Assembly: GCF_900104185.1 (NCBI RefSeq)
Contig: NZ_FNIZ01000004.1
Location: forward strand, 124,001-188,000
Direction of reading: 5' to 3'
Origin: Halobacillus aidingensis
GTDB lineage: Bacteria; Bacillota; Bacilli; Bacillales; Halobacillaceae
DNA: 64,000 bases
The translations under genes were made by a program, and so were the position numbers. Under the pieces are notes generated by a model. The model had not been told where the DNA came from, did no database searches, and saw only the letters and a program-made list of their open reading frames with translations. Shown piece after piece: positions 35,919-44,260 of this stretch. Each line of letters opens with the position of its first letter. Positions within the stretch are counted from its first letter, which is position 1.

Positions 35919-37451
35919 TCATCTTATATTATTGCTCCACGCACGATCTTCATCGATCATCCGCTTCGCAGCGTAAATGAGGATGAATTGAATGATGATG
36001 ACAGGGAGACCCATCAATCCTGAAATGACCTCCAGTGGTGCCAATCCACCAATCCTCATCAGAACAAGAGCAAATCCAGTGATAATCCCGGCAATGATAA
36101 TCCTTAATAGTTTCGGTGGTTCAAATTTACTCATGTCTCTTGTACTTGTGTAGGCGGCTACAGTATAAGTGGTAGAATCCAGTGTTGTCGTAAGGAAAAT
36201 GAGCGCGACGACCATAAAGATGATGATGGCCAGTTCACCGAATGGAAGAGTAGAAAGAATATCCGGTATAGCAGCCATGCGATCATTTTCTTTAACTAGA
36301 TTTAAAACGGAAAGATCGCCAGAGAGATAGCGATAGACACCAAGTCCACCAAGCACTCCTGTTGCAACCCAGGAAATCAGCGTAGGCGCAAGCAAGTAAG
36401 TCAAAATCATTTCCTTGATCGTGCGTCCTCTGGAAATTTTTGCAGCAAACACACTGTGCAGCATCGCCCATGTCGCACTGTATGCGTACCAGAATACAGT
36501 ATTACTCTGAATGTGTGAAGCTTCTCCCTGGTGAACGGAGTCTGTATTCAGTGACATATTCAAATAATTGGATAATAAGAAGGATACGCTGTCTGAGAAA
36601 TAATTGAGGATGAACACGCCAGGTCCTCCAATTAAAATAAACACAGCAAAGAACCCTGCGATATACATGTTCCACGTACTCAACCTTTTGATTCCCCGCT
36701 CAATGCCAAGATAGGCACTTAACGAGAATAAAAGCACCCATATGATCGTAACCGTAATCGTCAGTGTGAAATTCACTTCAATCCCGAACAAGTGGGATAA
36801 ATTTTGCGTAATGATCGGTGCTCCAAGACCTAACGTTACTGATGCTCCGGCAAGAATACTGATCAGAAACAGAACATCCAGGAATCGGCCTCCGATGCCA
36901 TCTGTAAACCTATCACCGAAAAGTACCCGGCAGGCTTCCGATATTCTCATCAATGGACGCTTACGGACATGGAGAATATACCCCATGGCAGGTGCAATCA
37001 TGACGAAAATGGCGAATACTTGGAACCCCCATAAAAACATACTGTAGGCATTCCCCCACAGCAATGCCTCTGCAGAACCTGCTTCCACCCCTGCCGGTGG
37101 ATCGTTAGCGACAGAAGTCCATTGCAGCATCCCTGTCCGCATGATAGTCGAACCGACGCCCATCGCAATTAAAATGGACGCATATTCAAACAGGGTAAAG
37201 CGAGGTTTTTCCTTGGGATCACCAAGGACCACCTGTCCATATTTAGAAAAAGATAAATACAACCCGGCTACCACTAAAATCACACCATACCAAAGATAGC
37301 CCCAACTGAAATTATTCACGATGGAATCAAAAATGGCATTCAGCAGTTCCAGTGACTCTGCCTCATACAAGGCAAATGGAATGCTGATGCCAATCATTAT
37401 GATTAATGAAGGAACAAAAATTTTATAATCGATCAATTTCTTCTTTCTCAT
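35919..37451 (-). CDS. BCCT-family transporter with altered aromatic box
   Basis: Secondary transporter of the betaine/choline/carnitine family, 510 residues, twelve membrane segments. Family motifs include GSTIMRTGMLQW, YLGIERGIKRLSTWN and KISRGRTIKE. In the eighth segment the usual F-Y-W-A-W-W-x-x-W aromatic box reads FWYAYSATW, so two of the three substrate-caging Trp (equivalents of BetP W373 and W374) are Tyr and Ser. The substrate may therefore not be glycine betaine. No long C-terminal osmosensory tail is present. ATG at 37451 follows AGGAGG. Osmoprotectant uptake would suit a halophile, but the altered site makes this uncertain. Confidence 0.88.
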   Translation of the reverse strand: MRKKKLIDYKIFVPSLIIMIGISIPFALYEAESLELLNAIFDSIVNNFSWGYLWYGVILVVAGLYLSFSKYGQVVLGDPKEKPRFTLFEYASILIAMGVGSTIMRTGMLQWTSVANDPPAGVEAGSAEALLWGNAYSMFLWGFQVFAIFVMIAPAMGYILHVRKRPLMRISEACRVLFGDRFTDGIGGRFLDVLFLISILAGASVTLGLGAPIITQNLSHLFGIEVNFTLTITVTIIWVLLFSLSAYLGIERGIKRLSTWNMYIAGFFAVFILIGGPGVFILNYFSDSVSFLLSNYLNMSLNTDSVHQGEASHIQSNTVFWYAYSATWAMLHSVFAAKISRGRTIKEMILTYLLAPTLISWVATGVLGGLGVYRYLSGDLSVLNLVKENDRMAAIPDILSTLPFGELAIIIFMVVALIFLTTTLDSTTYTVAAYTSTRDMSKFEPPKLLRIIIAGIITGFALVLMRIGGLAPLEVISGLMGLPVIIIQFILIYAAKRMIDEDRAWSNNIR

Positions 37452-37564
37452 CCAATCCTCCTAAGTTACGTAAGATTCTCCTCCCCTTCTACCCGCTGGG
37501 GCCTTATCCATAACCTAAAAGAAACAATTTTCATATAATTTTTTGACTGGCAGGATACTTTACT

Positions 37565-38788
37565 TCACTTCACTCTCTTCAATTCTTGAGTGTCTTCCAC
37601 CGTTTCACCATCTTCTCGTTTCTCTTCTTCCGCCTTCTTGATCTGCTCATAACGCTGGCGCTGTCGGTATCCATAAGTGGAAGAAAGAACCACCTCTTCT
37701 TTTTCAAGTGCAGAACCGAGGGCTCCGATAATTGTGGACACACTCGTTGCGGTCCAGGCGATATAAAAATAATTGATGTACCCTACCTCGCCTGTTAATT
37801 GTGACTTCAACATCCCCATTGGAATGAAGGCAATCACCGCAAGAGAGAAGATAAAGAACAGAAGCAGATAATATAAACTGACAGATACAAAAAGCGTCAA
37901 TACTGTAGCCGCGTTATACAGCTTCCGTAAATACGATGCTCTTTTGTCGTTCGGTTTTTCCCATAGCTTGTGAGCAAGGATGATCCATCCTACCATCGCT
38001 ACTATGGATACTACCGAAAGCATGAACATGCGCCATATGCCGTAATTGTTGCTAAGATTCCATAATGTCGGAAATACCAGGGCATAAGCACCTGTGGTAA
38101 AAGCAAAAACGATGACTTTCAGGAAGGCCGGAAACATTGCCCACGGACGATTAGCACGAACCATTCCGGTCAAAAGGCGCAAAGCTCCACTGATACGAGA
38201 CTTCACAGTGAATCGGACATCAATGTTCGCGTCCTCTTCATGAGGAGTTTCTCTCTGAATCGGTGAAAGCCATTCAAATCCTCTCTTTCCCATCAGTCTT
38301 GTTGAGCTTTTATTTCTCAATTCTTCATGTTGATCATCATCTTTCGACTGAATCCTCTGTTCTGCGTGCTCACGATCTTCTTCAGAACTGCCATAATAGA
38401 TTTCATTCACGAGTTGTAAAATAGACTCTCTCACTCTCTTAATCATAGGAGTCGATCCAAGACCAGGAAGACTGATCAAAGCTACATGGCCTTCTTCATA
38501 AGCTTCCGCTACAATTGGAAATTTCCCTTTGAATAAAGGCAAGTCTGTCAGGCATACAGCAAAGTCCCAGTTTTCCTTTTCACTCCTATCCATCGTCGCC
38601 TCCAGAACATCTACGGAGTTTTCCGTCACTCCTGTAAGCGCATCGACGGTATATTCCACTTCCCAGTTGTAATTGTCTTCCACATAATAGCTGAGGAGCT
38701 CCGGCAGCTCTTGCTCCAAAGCCTCTCCCAATTCTTTCGGATAGCCCGGTGCTGTAATCAACCCCAGTCGTTTCTCTGCTTGTCCCAT
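37565..38788 (-). CDS. Unrecognised membrane protein with soluble N-terminal domain
   Basis: Not recognised. The 407-residue protein has an N-terminal soluble region (about 1-165) beginning RLGLITAPGYP, with an alternating strand-helix pattern and FAVCLTDLP, a charged linker rich in Gln/Asp/Glu (about 135-165), four to five membrane segments between about 225 and 360, and a charged, coiled-coil-like C-terminus (about 370-407, RQRYEQIKKAEEEKRE). ATG at 38788 follows AGGAAAGG. It sits 113 bases upstream of the BCCT gene in the same direction and might be linked to it. Function unknown. Confidence 0.75.
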   Translation of the reverse strand: MGQAEKRLGLITAPGYPKELGEALEQELPELLSYYVEDNYNWEVEYTVDALTGVTENSVDVLEATMDRSEKENWDFAVCLTDLPLFKGKFPIVAEAYEEGHVALISLPGLGSTPMIKRVRESILQLVNEIYYGSSEEDREHAEQRIQSKDDDQHEELRNKSSTRLMGKRGFEWLSPIQRETPHEEDANIDVRFTVKSRISGALRLLTGMVRANRPWAMFPAFLKVIVFAFTTGAYALVFPTLWNLSNNYGIWRMFMLSVVSIVAMVGWIILAHKLWEKPNDKRASYLRKLYNAATVLTLFVSVSLYYLLLFFIFSLAVIAFIPMGMLKSQLTGEVGYINYFYIAWTATSVSTIIGALGSALEKEEVVLSSTYGYRQRQRYEQIKKAEEEKREDGETVEDTQELKRVK

Positions 38789-38914
38789 AACCTTTCCTCC
38801 AAATCCCTACAAAACTATTTTTTAAAAATATATAACCGTAATAAAAGATTTTAAACGGGAAAAAGACACACCCTTCAAAAACAATCGTATTCAAGTTAAT
38901 GGCAGGGTTGTGTA

Positions 38915-39012
38915 AGACTTGATTTCGAGATGTTAGTGAGATCCAAGGGCTGGGGAAAAGGGTCGCTTTCCGTCCGCCCCATTGCCAAATGAGAGTCTCG
39001 AAACTCATCCTT
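38915..39012 (+). repeat. Deleted remnant of the GC-rich stem-loop repeat
   Basis: Carries the edge motifs GACTTGATTTCGAGATGTT and GAGTCTCGAAACT and the inner GGCTGGGGAAAAGGGTCGC-TTTCCG, but lacks the central ~90 bases found in the copies at 17 and 45 kb. The simplest reading is one internal deletion of a full unit. Confidence 0.65.
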
Positions 39013-39040
39013 CCACAGTCGGAAGCTTATACAGAAAAAA

Positions 39041-39072
39041 GACTACAGCCCTGGTAAAGTTGGGCTGTAGTC
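39041..39072. terminator. Bidirectional terminator
   Basis: GACTACAGCCC and GGGCTGTAGTC form an 11-base perfect stem with a 10-base loop. T-rich tracts flank both sides; on the minus strand the run is TTTTTT. It ends the lipoprotein gene at 39111. Confidence 0.85.
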
Positions 39073-39110
39073 TTTTGTTTAAATTCCTATTTGTCAGAAA
39101 GTGAGTTTGA

Positions 39111-39554
39111 TCATTCGCCGAATTGTTGAATTTGTTCGAGGAGACTTGTGAGCTCGTTGAGTGTCCGGAAGACTTCCGTATTTTCAAGCACCGACGGATC
39201 GAGCTGGCCATTTTCCATATTGGAGAGGTACACCTCAATCCCCTCAAGGGCCCGGTTATTCTGATCGACTACTTGTTGGTGCAAGTCAGAAGCGACTTCA
39301 GGGGCATCAAGCTCGTTGAATTCTTCAATATCTTCCTTCATACCTTCAAGCTTTGTTTCCAGTTCCTGCGCCGCTTGTGGATCTGTGATGGCGCGTTCGG
39401 CCAGTGCCGGAGCTTCCTCTGCAAATGTATTGGCTTCATTGGCATATTCTGTTGCTTCATTGACGTACGCGAGAGTATTGTTCACTCCATCAATCAGTCC
39501 ACATCCTCCAAGAAGGGATGCACTTAATAAAACCGTAAGGGCGGCTTTCTTCAT
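39111..39554 (-). CDS. Small lipoprotein, DUF6376-like
   Basis: A 147-residue exported lipoprotein: signal peptide with lipobox LLGGC (Cys18), then a mostly alpha-helical acidic region with long heptad-like Ala/Glu stretches (ANEANTFAEEAPALAERAI) and a C-terminal helix ending LLEQIQQFGE. It resembles the DUF6376 lipoproteins of Bacillaceae, whose function is unknown. ATG follows GAGGTGAAGG. Free-standing with its own terminator. Confidence 0.75.
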   Translation of the reverse strand: MKKAALTVLLSASLLGGCGLIDGVNNTLAYVNEATEYANEANTFAEEAPALAERAITDPQAAQELETKLEGMKEDIEEFNELDAPEVASDLHQQVVDQNNRALEGIEVYLSNMENGQLDPSVLENTEVFRTLNELTSLLEQIQQFGE

Positions 39555-39609
39555 ACGCCTTCACCTCTTCCCTTATATCCTTCGTGTACCTCTGATGTGA
39601 AGCACCCCT

Positions 39610-39981
39610 CTATTTGTTAAACTCAATGATATTTCCATCTGGATCACTGATGTACACTTGATGCCACTCTGTTTTATTCTCAGGCTTGTTCAGCATTTCA
39701 ACTTCATGCTCTTCCAAACGATGGATGAACGCCTCGATATCCCTCACTCTTACTGCAAAATGTCCGTCCCGGGAATCAATTTCTGTCGTGCCACGGAAAG
39801 TTCGTCCTTCTTTATGTACAATCAAATGGATTTGCGTTTCCCCCACCTCATACCATGCACCGGGAAATCCAAAATCAGGACGGTCCGGGCTCTCTTCGAA
39901 ACCTAATACATCACTATAAAAATGCTTCGCTCTTTCGATATCTGATACTAATAAGGACACGTGGTGAATACCTTCGTACAT
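39610..39981 (-). CDS. VOC-family (glyoxalase-like) protein
   Basis: Single VOC domain of 123 residues with paired beta-alpha-beta modules. Candidate metal ligands are His in IHHVSLLVSD, His in QIHLIVH, His in GHFAVRV and Glu in DPDGNIIEF, as in glyoxalase I and fosfomycin-resistance relatives. The pattern of conserved ligands is complete, so it may be an active metalloenzyme; substrate unknown. ATG at 39981 is chosen for GGAG eight bases upstream over an in-frame GTG three codons earlier. Confidence 0.85.
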   Translation of the reverse strand: MYEGIHHVSLLVSDIERAKHFYSDVLGFEESPDRPDFGFPGAWYEVGETQIHLIVHKEGRTFRGTTEIDSRDGHFAVRVRDIEAFIHRLEEHEVEMLNKPENKTEWHQVYISDPDGNIIEFNK

Positions 39982-40036
39982 CCCTTCCACTCCTTTTTAC
40001 CTTTTCTATCAGTGTAATCGAAAAGAAGACGAGTAG

Positions 40037-40768
40037 CTACCTGAACCACTCCACAACCCCGATCATACTGAGAAGCCCCAGCAGGAAGGAAAAAGTAGCG
40101 AGCCTTTCATACCCATGGCCATGCGTTTCCGGAATCAGTTCTTTATATACGATGAATAACATCGCTCCCGCAGCAAAGGCAAGACCATAAGGAACGAGAG
40201 ACAAGGCGGTATGAACCATGAAAAAACCAAAAACACTAGCTAAACATTCGATGACTCCTGTTAAAAAGGCCATCGCCACCCCTAAAGATTTACGGACGCC
40301 CTGATTCAACAAAAACAAAGCCACAAGAAAACCTTCCGGAGCATTCTGCAGCCCCATCGATAAGGCGACAACAAGTCCAAGATTTTCAACTTCACTCGCC
40401 AAACTTGCCCCAACGGATAACCCTTCAGGAATATTGTGGAGTGTCATAGCCGCAACAAACATATGCGCCTGCTGAGGAAGTTTCACATCACTTCGTTCAT
40501 GATCGAGATCGATGTGAGGAATAATGTATTCCAACACGTTCAATAACAAGGCACCCACCAGAACCCCAAAACACAACACATACAAATTGGTTAACTTAAG
40601 CGAAGCAGGAATTAATCCATACGTTGAAGCGGCCACCATAATCCCCGCTGTATAAGCAAGAATGCTGTCCATCCGCCGGTGGGATATGGAACGTATGAAT
40701 AATACAGGAAGGGCCCCGACACTTGTTGCAAACGCGGACATCACCATCACCCACAAACTCCACTCCAT
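40037..40768 (-). CDS. ZIP-family metal transporter (ZupT-like)
   Basis: Divalent metal (zinc or similar) permease of the ZIP family, 243 residues with about eight membrane segments. The fourth and fifth segments carry HNIPEGLSVGASL and QNAPEGFLVAL, the paired metal-path motifs; the second has Gln-Asn instead of the usual His-Glu pattern, which may change selectivity. A His/Asp/Glu-rich loop (IIPHIDLDHERSD) lies between segments three and four. ATG at 40768 is chosen for GGGGGG six bases upstream; 26 in-frame codons further upstream lack a site. Confidence 0.9.
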   Translation of the reverse strand: MEWSLWVMVMSAFATSVGALPVLFIRSISHRRMDSILAYTAGIMVAASTYGLIPASLKLTNLYVLCFGVLVGALLLNVLEYIIPHIDLDHERSDVKLPQQAHMFVAAMTLHNIPEGLSVGASLASEVENLGLVVALSMGLQNAPEGFLVALFLLNQGVRKSLGVAMAFLTGVIECLASVFGFFMVHTALSLVPYGLAFAAGAMLFIVYKELIPETHGHGYERLATFSFLLGLLSMIGVVEWFR

Positions 40769-40937
40769 AGCATCCCCCCTGTCATAGACAAAGCTCACCG
40801 TTTCTTTTTCACCATATGACCAAGCTGTCCGAATTAGACTCCTCATACGGGCCAGTTCAAAACTTTTTCAAAGAATTCCGCTCATAGATTACGAGGGAAA
40901 GCACCTATTTTTAATGCCTATCGTCACTCGTCCATTC

Positions 40938-40963
40938 ACCTTCCTTCATAGAGACATATAGTA
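40938..40963 (+). promoter_or_regulatory. Sigma-K-like promoter of the first SPOCS-like gene
   Basis: CATATAGTA (40955-40963) fits the mother-cell -10 pattern CATA-N3-TA. AC is 15 bases upstream, one shorter than usual. Short patterns of this kind occur by chance, so it counts only with the similar sites nearby. Confidence 0.4.
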
Positions 40964-41034
40964 TTAATGAGTCAAAAGGAACTTGTCTGAAAGAAAGGTA
41001 GACTTTTGACAAAAATATAGAAGGAGTGAACAAT

Positions 41035-41838
41035 ATGAGGAAAAACACAGGATGCGGAAATGGGTATGGACACGGTAAAAAATGTCCACCTCTATCCAGC
41101 GATGTAGCCAAATCAAAGAGTCTCTTCACTGCATCAGAAGAGTTTTCTTCGGATGATACAGAAGAAACAATCATTCTTGGTGATGTGTTGATTCAGTCTC
41201 TTACTGAGGCGGACTTCGAACTACCATCGTATGCTAGAGCCATTAAAAACATCGAGAAAAACGTTTCCTTGACACAGTGTAAAGCGATTCCTGTTGTCGG
41301 AAACCCTGGGTACGTGAAATTGTTTGTTGAAGGGGTTGTACACAAAAACATCCAGTATGTGGAAGATGGGTATGGATATGTTAAAGATTACAGCATCGAT
41401 ATCCCGTTCAAAGCATACGATCAGGTTGAACTTGCAAACGACGTCCAATATCCATTCGATTTCCCATACAGCGTGAAAGACAACGTCCTCCAACGCCGTG
41501 AGCTTTCTAAAGACGGCATGGGCGCTGACCGTTGCGAATTCGGTTCTTTGACGTTCGAAATCTACAACCAGCCAATCAAATGTAAGCTTCTTGCTTCTGC
41601 TGTTAACCAGTGGGACATTGTGCACCATTTTGATAACTGGGGTCGTTTCAACAAAGTGACGGAAAAAATGGACATCAACCTTGTCATCAAGTTGACTCAG
41701 AAACAACAAGATCTCGAATTCCCATCAGTCCCGCCAATGGATAATGGCGAAAACGGTGGAGAAGAAGATGCTCAGACTGCAACAACTCAACAACAAGAAA
41801 CGGTTTACAGCCGCTTTCGAAAAATCATTGGTCAATAA
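41035..41838 (+). CDS. SPOCS/CsxC-like spore surface protein
   Basis: Likely structural protein of the outer spore coat or exosporium, 267 residues. A Cys/Gly-rich N-terminus (CGNGYGHGKKC) is followed by a SPOCS-type (DUF3794-like) domain: the block NVSLTQCKAIPV...KLFVEGVVHKNIQYV at about 75-110 recurs in three neighbouring genes. The C-terminal third is Gln-rich and disordered. ATG at 41035 has GGAG eight bases upstream; an in-frame GTG three codons earlier overlaps that site. A sigma-K-like motif precedes it and a terminator follows. Spore location is inferred from family resemblance and neighbours. Confidence 0.75.
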   Translation: MRKNTGCGNGYGHGKKCPPLSSDVAKSKSLFTASEEFSSDDTEETIILGDVLIQSLTEADFELPSYARAIKNIEKNVSLTQCKAIPVVGNPGYVKLFVEGVVHKNIQYVEDGYGYVKDYSIDIPFKAYDQVELANDVQYPFDFPYSVKDNVLQRRELSKDGMGADRCEFGSLTFEIYNQPIKCKLLASAVNQWDIVHHFDNWGRFNKVTEKMDINLVIKLTQKQQDLEFPSVPPMDNGENGGEEDAQTATTQQQETVYSRFRKIIGQ

Positions 41839-41845
41839 CAAATAA

Positions 41846-41876
41846 GAGATGCTCCTCTGGGGGCATCTCCTTTTTC
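41846..41876 (+). terminator. Terminator after the first SPOCS-like gene
   Basis: GAGATGC pairs with GCATCTC, extended inward by CC/GG, and is followed by CTTTTTC. It lies between converging genes. Confidence 0.8.
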
Positions 41877-41888
41877 TTGTGATTAGAA

Positions 41889-43274
41889 CTATATGTGTAC
41901 ATATTGTTTCTGTAAAAGGTCATAGACGATATGAGCGGATCCTTGAATATAGAGTCTTCCATCCGTGACAGAGGCATCGCTATGACTGACAAAGCTCACA
42001 CTTTGCGTTTCTACTTCTACCGGCTCAACGAATGTCTCCACAAACTCATAGTGCACGTTTCCTGTTTCGTCACAGTCGAAGGTGTATTCCTTCCGATCTG
42101 AACATGGGATCTGCGGCTCTTTCTTCCAGTCCACGCAAACCGTCTCTTCCCATGGCACCGTCTGTTTGAGCTGCTGCAAGGATTCTCCATTGTCATAAAT
42201 GACCTCCACCATGAGTACGCCACTAAGAAAAACATAGGAAGATGGCAGAACCACGGTTTCCTTTTGAGAGTGAATGGATAATTGGATATCAATGATTTCA
42301 CATAGATCATCAGGAATGTTCAAGGTTTCCATCAGATTCACTTCAACCTTTTTAGTAGATAATAAGACAGGGACTTTTACAGTCATATTCCATGCTATGT
42401 TTGAAGATTTTTCTTCCTCATAGGATTCCAAAGATGAAGAACTCTCAATCATTTCCTGATCTTGCTCACAAGAAGACTCTTCTTCATCCTCCATCATACA
42501 GCCTCGGCTTTCATCGAGAGATTCGAGAATCGCTGAGGATTCTTCTTCATCATAAGACCATTCGATTTTTTCTGACCAAGAACTGGATTCATCCAGCATG
42601 GAGCAAACCTCATGGAATAGGTTGTCGGATGGGCCTTCATTCATTGATTTTTCTTCTTCTGGCAACATGGAATCCTCATCATCCAAAATGATATTTTTTT
42701 GAGCCTGGTAGTGATCTTTAAAACCTTGGCGATCGTCCGAGGACTCTCCCATGGAAGAAACGATATCTGTTAAGATCGAGTAGTCTTCAAACTCATCTTC
42801 TATCATTTCTTGAGGCTCATTCATTGAGCTCCAGTCTGGACTAGGCTCCTCTTTTAATAACGCTAGTATTTCTGGTAAGAATGGGTTGTTTTTCTTCCTT
42901 TCCCTATCGGATCTCACCTGAGGACGATCCGATGATTCCCCAAAGAAATCTTCCCCCTTACTGGGACTTTCAACGATGGCCATCGAGTCTTTCCGGAACG
43001 AAGACATTCGCTTCCGGTTCTCTGCCAACACATGTTCTTCCGTGTCATTATCCAAAATTTTTGAAGGTGGGGAAATGACGGGTCGAGGCATTTCTCCACC
43101 TGAGTCGTAAGGTGAATAGATGTCATGGTGATCTCCTGAAACAGAAGGATTATCCTCAAATTGAAAATCATAGGAATTATTTTCTCTTCTACGCTCATCC
43201 TTTGTTTTCGGTGGTTTTGGATGTGACCGTTTCGTCCAGCGTGTTTGATTGAACTTGATTTCATCTCTCTTCAT
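41889..43274 (-). CDS. Large acidic SPOCS-like spore surface protein
   Basis: A 461-residue protein whose first ~290 residues are a disordered, highly acidic Ser/Glu/Asp-rich region (many ESSS, EEE and EESS runs) after a basic start, and whose last ~170 residues are a SPOCS-like domain (MTVKVPVLLSTKKVEVNLME, SYVFLSGVLMVEVIYD) related to the neighbouring paralogues but more diverged. A coat or exosporium role is inferred. ATG at 43274 has no good ribosome site of its own; a 9-codon reading frame with a strong site ends one base before it, suggesting translational coupling. Follows the 43341-44075 gene by 66 bases. Confidence 0.7.
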   Translation of the reverse strand: MKRDEIKFNQTRWTKRSHPKPPKTKDERRRENNSYDFQFEDNPSVSGDHHDIYSPYDSGGEMPRPVISPPSKILDNDTEEHVLAENRKRMSSFRKDSMAIVESPSKGEDFFGESSDRPQVRSDRERKKNNPFLPEILALLKEEPSPDWSSMNEPQEMIEDEFEDYSILTDIVSSMGESSDDRQGFKDHYQAQKNIILDDEDSMLPEEEKSMNEGPSDNLFHEVCSMLDESSSWSEKIEWSYDEEESSAILESLDESRGCMMEDEEESSCEQDQEMIESSSSLESYEEEKSSNIAWNMTVKVPVLLSTKKVEVNLMETLNIPDDLCEIIDIQLSIHSQKETVVLPSSYVFLSGVLMVEVIYDNGESLQQLKQTVPWEETVCVDWKKEPQIPCSDRKEYTFDCDETGNVHYEFVETFVEPVEVETQSVSFVSHSDASVTDGRLYIQGSAHIVYDLLQKQYVHI

Positions 43275-43275
43275 A

Positions 43276-43305
43276 TTACTCAGAAAGGTGCTTGCCCTTC
43301 AGCAT
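43276..43305 (-). CDS. Putative 9-residue leader peptide coupled to the 461-residue gene
   Basis: ATG at 43305 begins MLKGKHLSE and stops at TAA one base before the ATG of the next gene. AGGAGG lies upstream with about nine bases of spacing, far better than anything before the downstream start. It may load ribosomes that reinitiate on the coat-protein gene. A leader is inferred; the alternative is chance. Confidence 0.4.
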   Translation of the reverse strand: MLKGKHLSE

Positions 43306-43340
43306 CCTTTCTCCCCTCCTTTCTGCCCTATACTTGTCAC

Positions 43341-44075
43341 TCAGCAATCATCATTGGAAGCTGAAGCTACGCGGATTTGCTGGTCCTGGAGAACTTTCAG
43401 GCAAATGTCGAGCACCATTTTTTCTTCGACCTGCGTGAAGTAGCCTTCATTGAATGGTGAAGATCCCGGAAGTGGTTGGCGGTCGAGCGCTTCATCCCAT
43501 TCAATGATTTTACTGGAAAGCAATTCACAATAAGGAAGCTCATTATAAAATTGGCTGCTCTCCTGGTGATATTGAGAAAGATCACTGCTCAACAATTCAT
43601 CCTTCTCAGGGAAGCCGGAAGGTAAGGATTGGGATACGGCAAAATCAAACTCTTCCCTCTTATTATTTTTCGGCATAACCGGCATGGATAAGAAGTCTTT
43701 GATTTCAAGGACCGTATCGAATGGAATATCCACCGTGAACGAATGGAGATCTGAAGCGACCGTCGTATCTGTGCTCATTTCGATTTCGTTCGATGGGCTT
43801 GCATATTGGATGTTTTTACGGACGAATCCTTTAAGGAACAATTTTTTTGTAGGGAGAAGCAATCGACATTGAGTTAAAGCGACTCTCTTCTTAATATCTT
43901 TAATTTCAAGAACAGGTTCTGGGAAAGTGATGGTTTCATTTATGTTCAACTGGACATTGAGTTCGGCGAGGACGACTGGCACCTTTGTGATGATCTTACC
44001 AATGCTTACGTGAGGCTTGCATGGCTTACAATACCCTTTTTCACACTCATAGGAATCGTTATGTTTATCAGACAT
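43341..44075 (-). CDS. SPOCS/CsxC-like spore surface protein
   Basis: A 244-residue paralogue of the genes at 41035 and 44261. The N-terminus is Cys-rich (CEKGYCKPCKPH, residues 12-23); the SPOCS-like domain holds VPVVLAELNVQLNINETITFP, VLEIKDIKKRVALTQCRL and LFLKGFVRKNIQYAS. The C-terminal part has the paired motif SSDLSQYHQESSQFYNELPYCELL shared with the 44261 product. ATG at 44075 follows AGGAGG by seven bases; a 30-codon extension upstream lacks a site. A sigma-K-like promoter is 30-56 bases upstream. Likely co-transcribed with the 461-residue gene. Confidence 0.78.
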   Translation of the reverse strand: MSDKHNDSYECEKGYCKPCKPHVSIGKIITKVPVVLAELNVQLNINETITFPEPVLEIKDIKKRVALTQCRLLLPTKKLFLKGFVRKNIQYASPSNEIEMSTDTTVASDLHSFTVDIPFDTVLEIKDFLSMPVMPKNNKREEFDFAVSQSLPSGFPEKDELLSSDLSQYHQESSQFYNELPYCELLSSKIIEWDEALDRQPLPGSSPFNEGYFTQVEEKMVLDICLKVLQDQQIRVASASNDDC

Positions 44076-44104
44076 TCGATGGCCTCCTAAACGAAAGATA
44101 TCCC

Positions 44105-44131
44105 CATCGTATGTAGGAAATCCGCTGATGT
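44105..44131 (-). promoter_or_regulatory. Sigma-K-like promoter of the 44075 gene
   Basis: On the minus strand AC (44131-44130), a 16-base spacer, and CATACGATG (44113-44105), one mismatch from CATA-N3-TA. Spacing is exact for mother-cell sigma-K promoters. Confidence 0.45.
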
Positions 44132-44220
44132 CTGGGCTCTTATCTCGATTCCGAGATACGTTCAAGCCAAGAGGGTTAATAAGAAGGAACCGGCAAAGGG
44201 CTATAGAATAATATAAAAAA

Positions 44221-44246
44221 CACGATCCCTTCTATGAGGAATCGTG
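44221..44246 (-). terminator. Terminator after the 44261 gene
   Basis: CACGAT and ATCGTG pair around an inner CCC/GGA region; the minus strand continues with TTTTTTATA. Confidence 0.75.
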
Positions 44247-44260
44247 CTTTTGTTTAACCC

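Larger units (their letters stand above)
38789..39110. other. 322-base gap with a repeat remnant and a terminator
   Basis: Holds the promoter area of the 38788 gene (AT-rich, 38790-38870), a deleted remnant of the dispersed GC-rich repeat (38915-39012) and the bidirectional terminator of the downstream lipoprotein gene (39041-39072). No gene seen. Confidence 0.7.
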
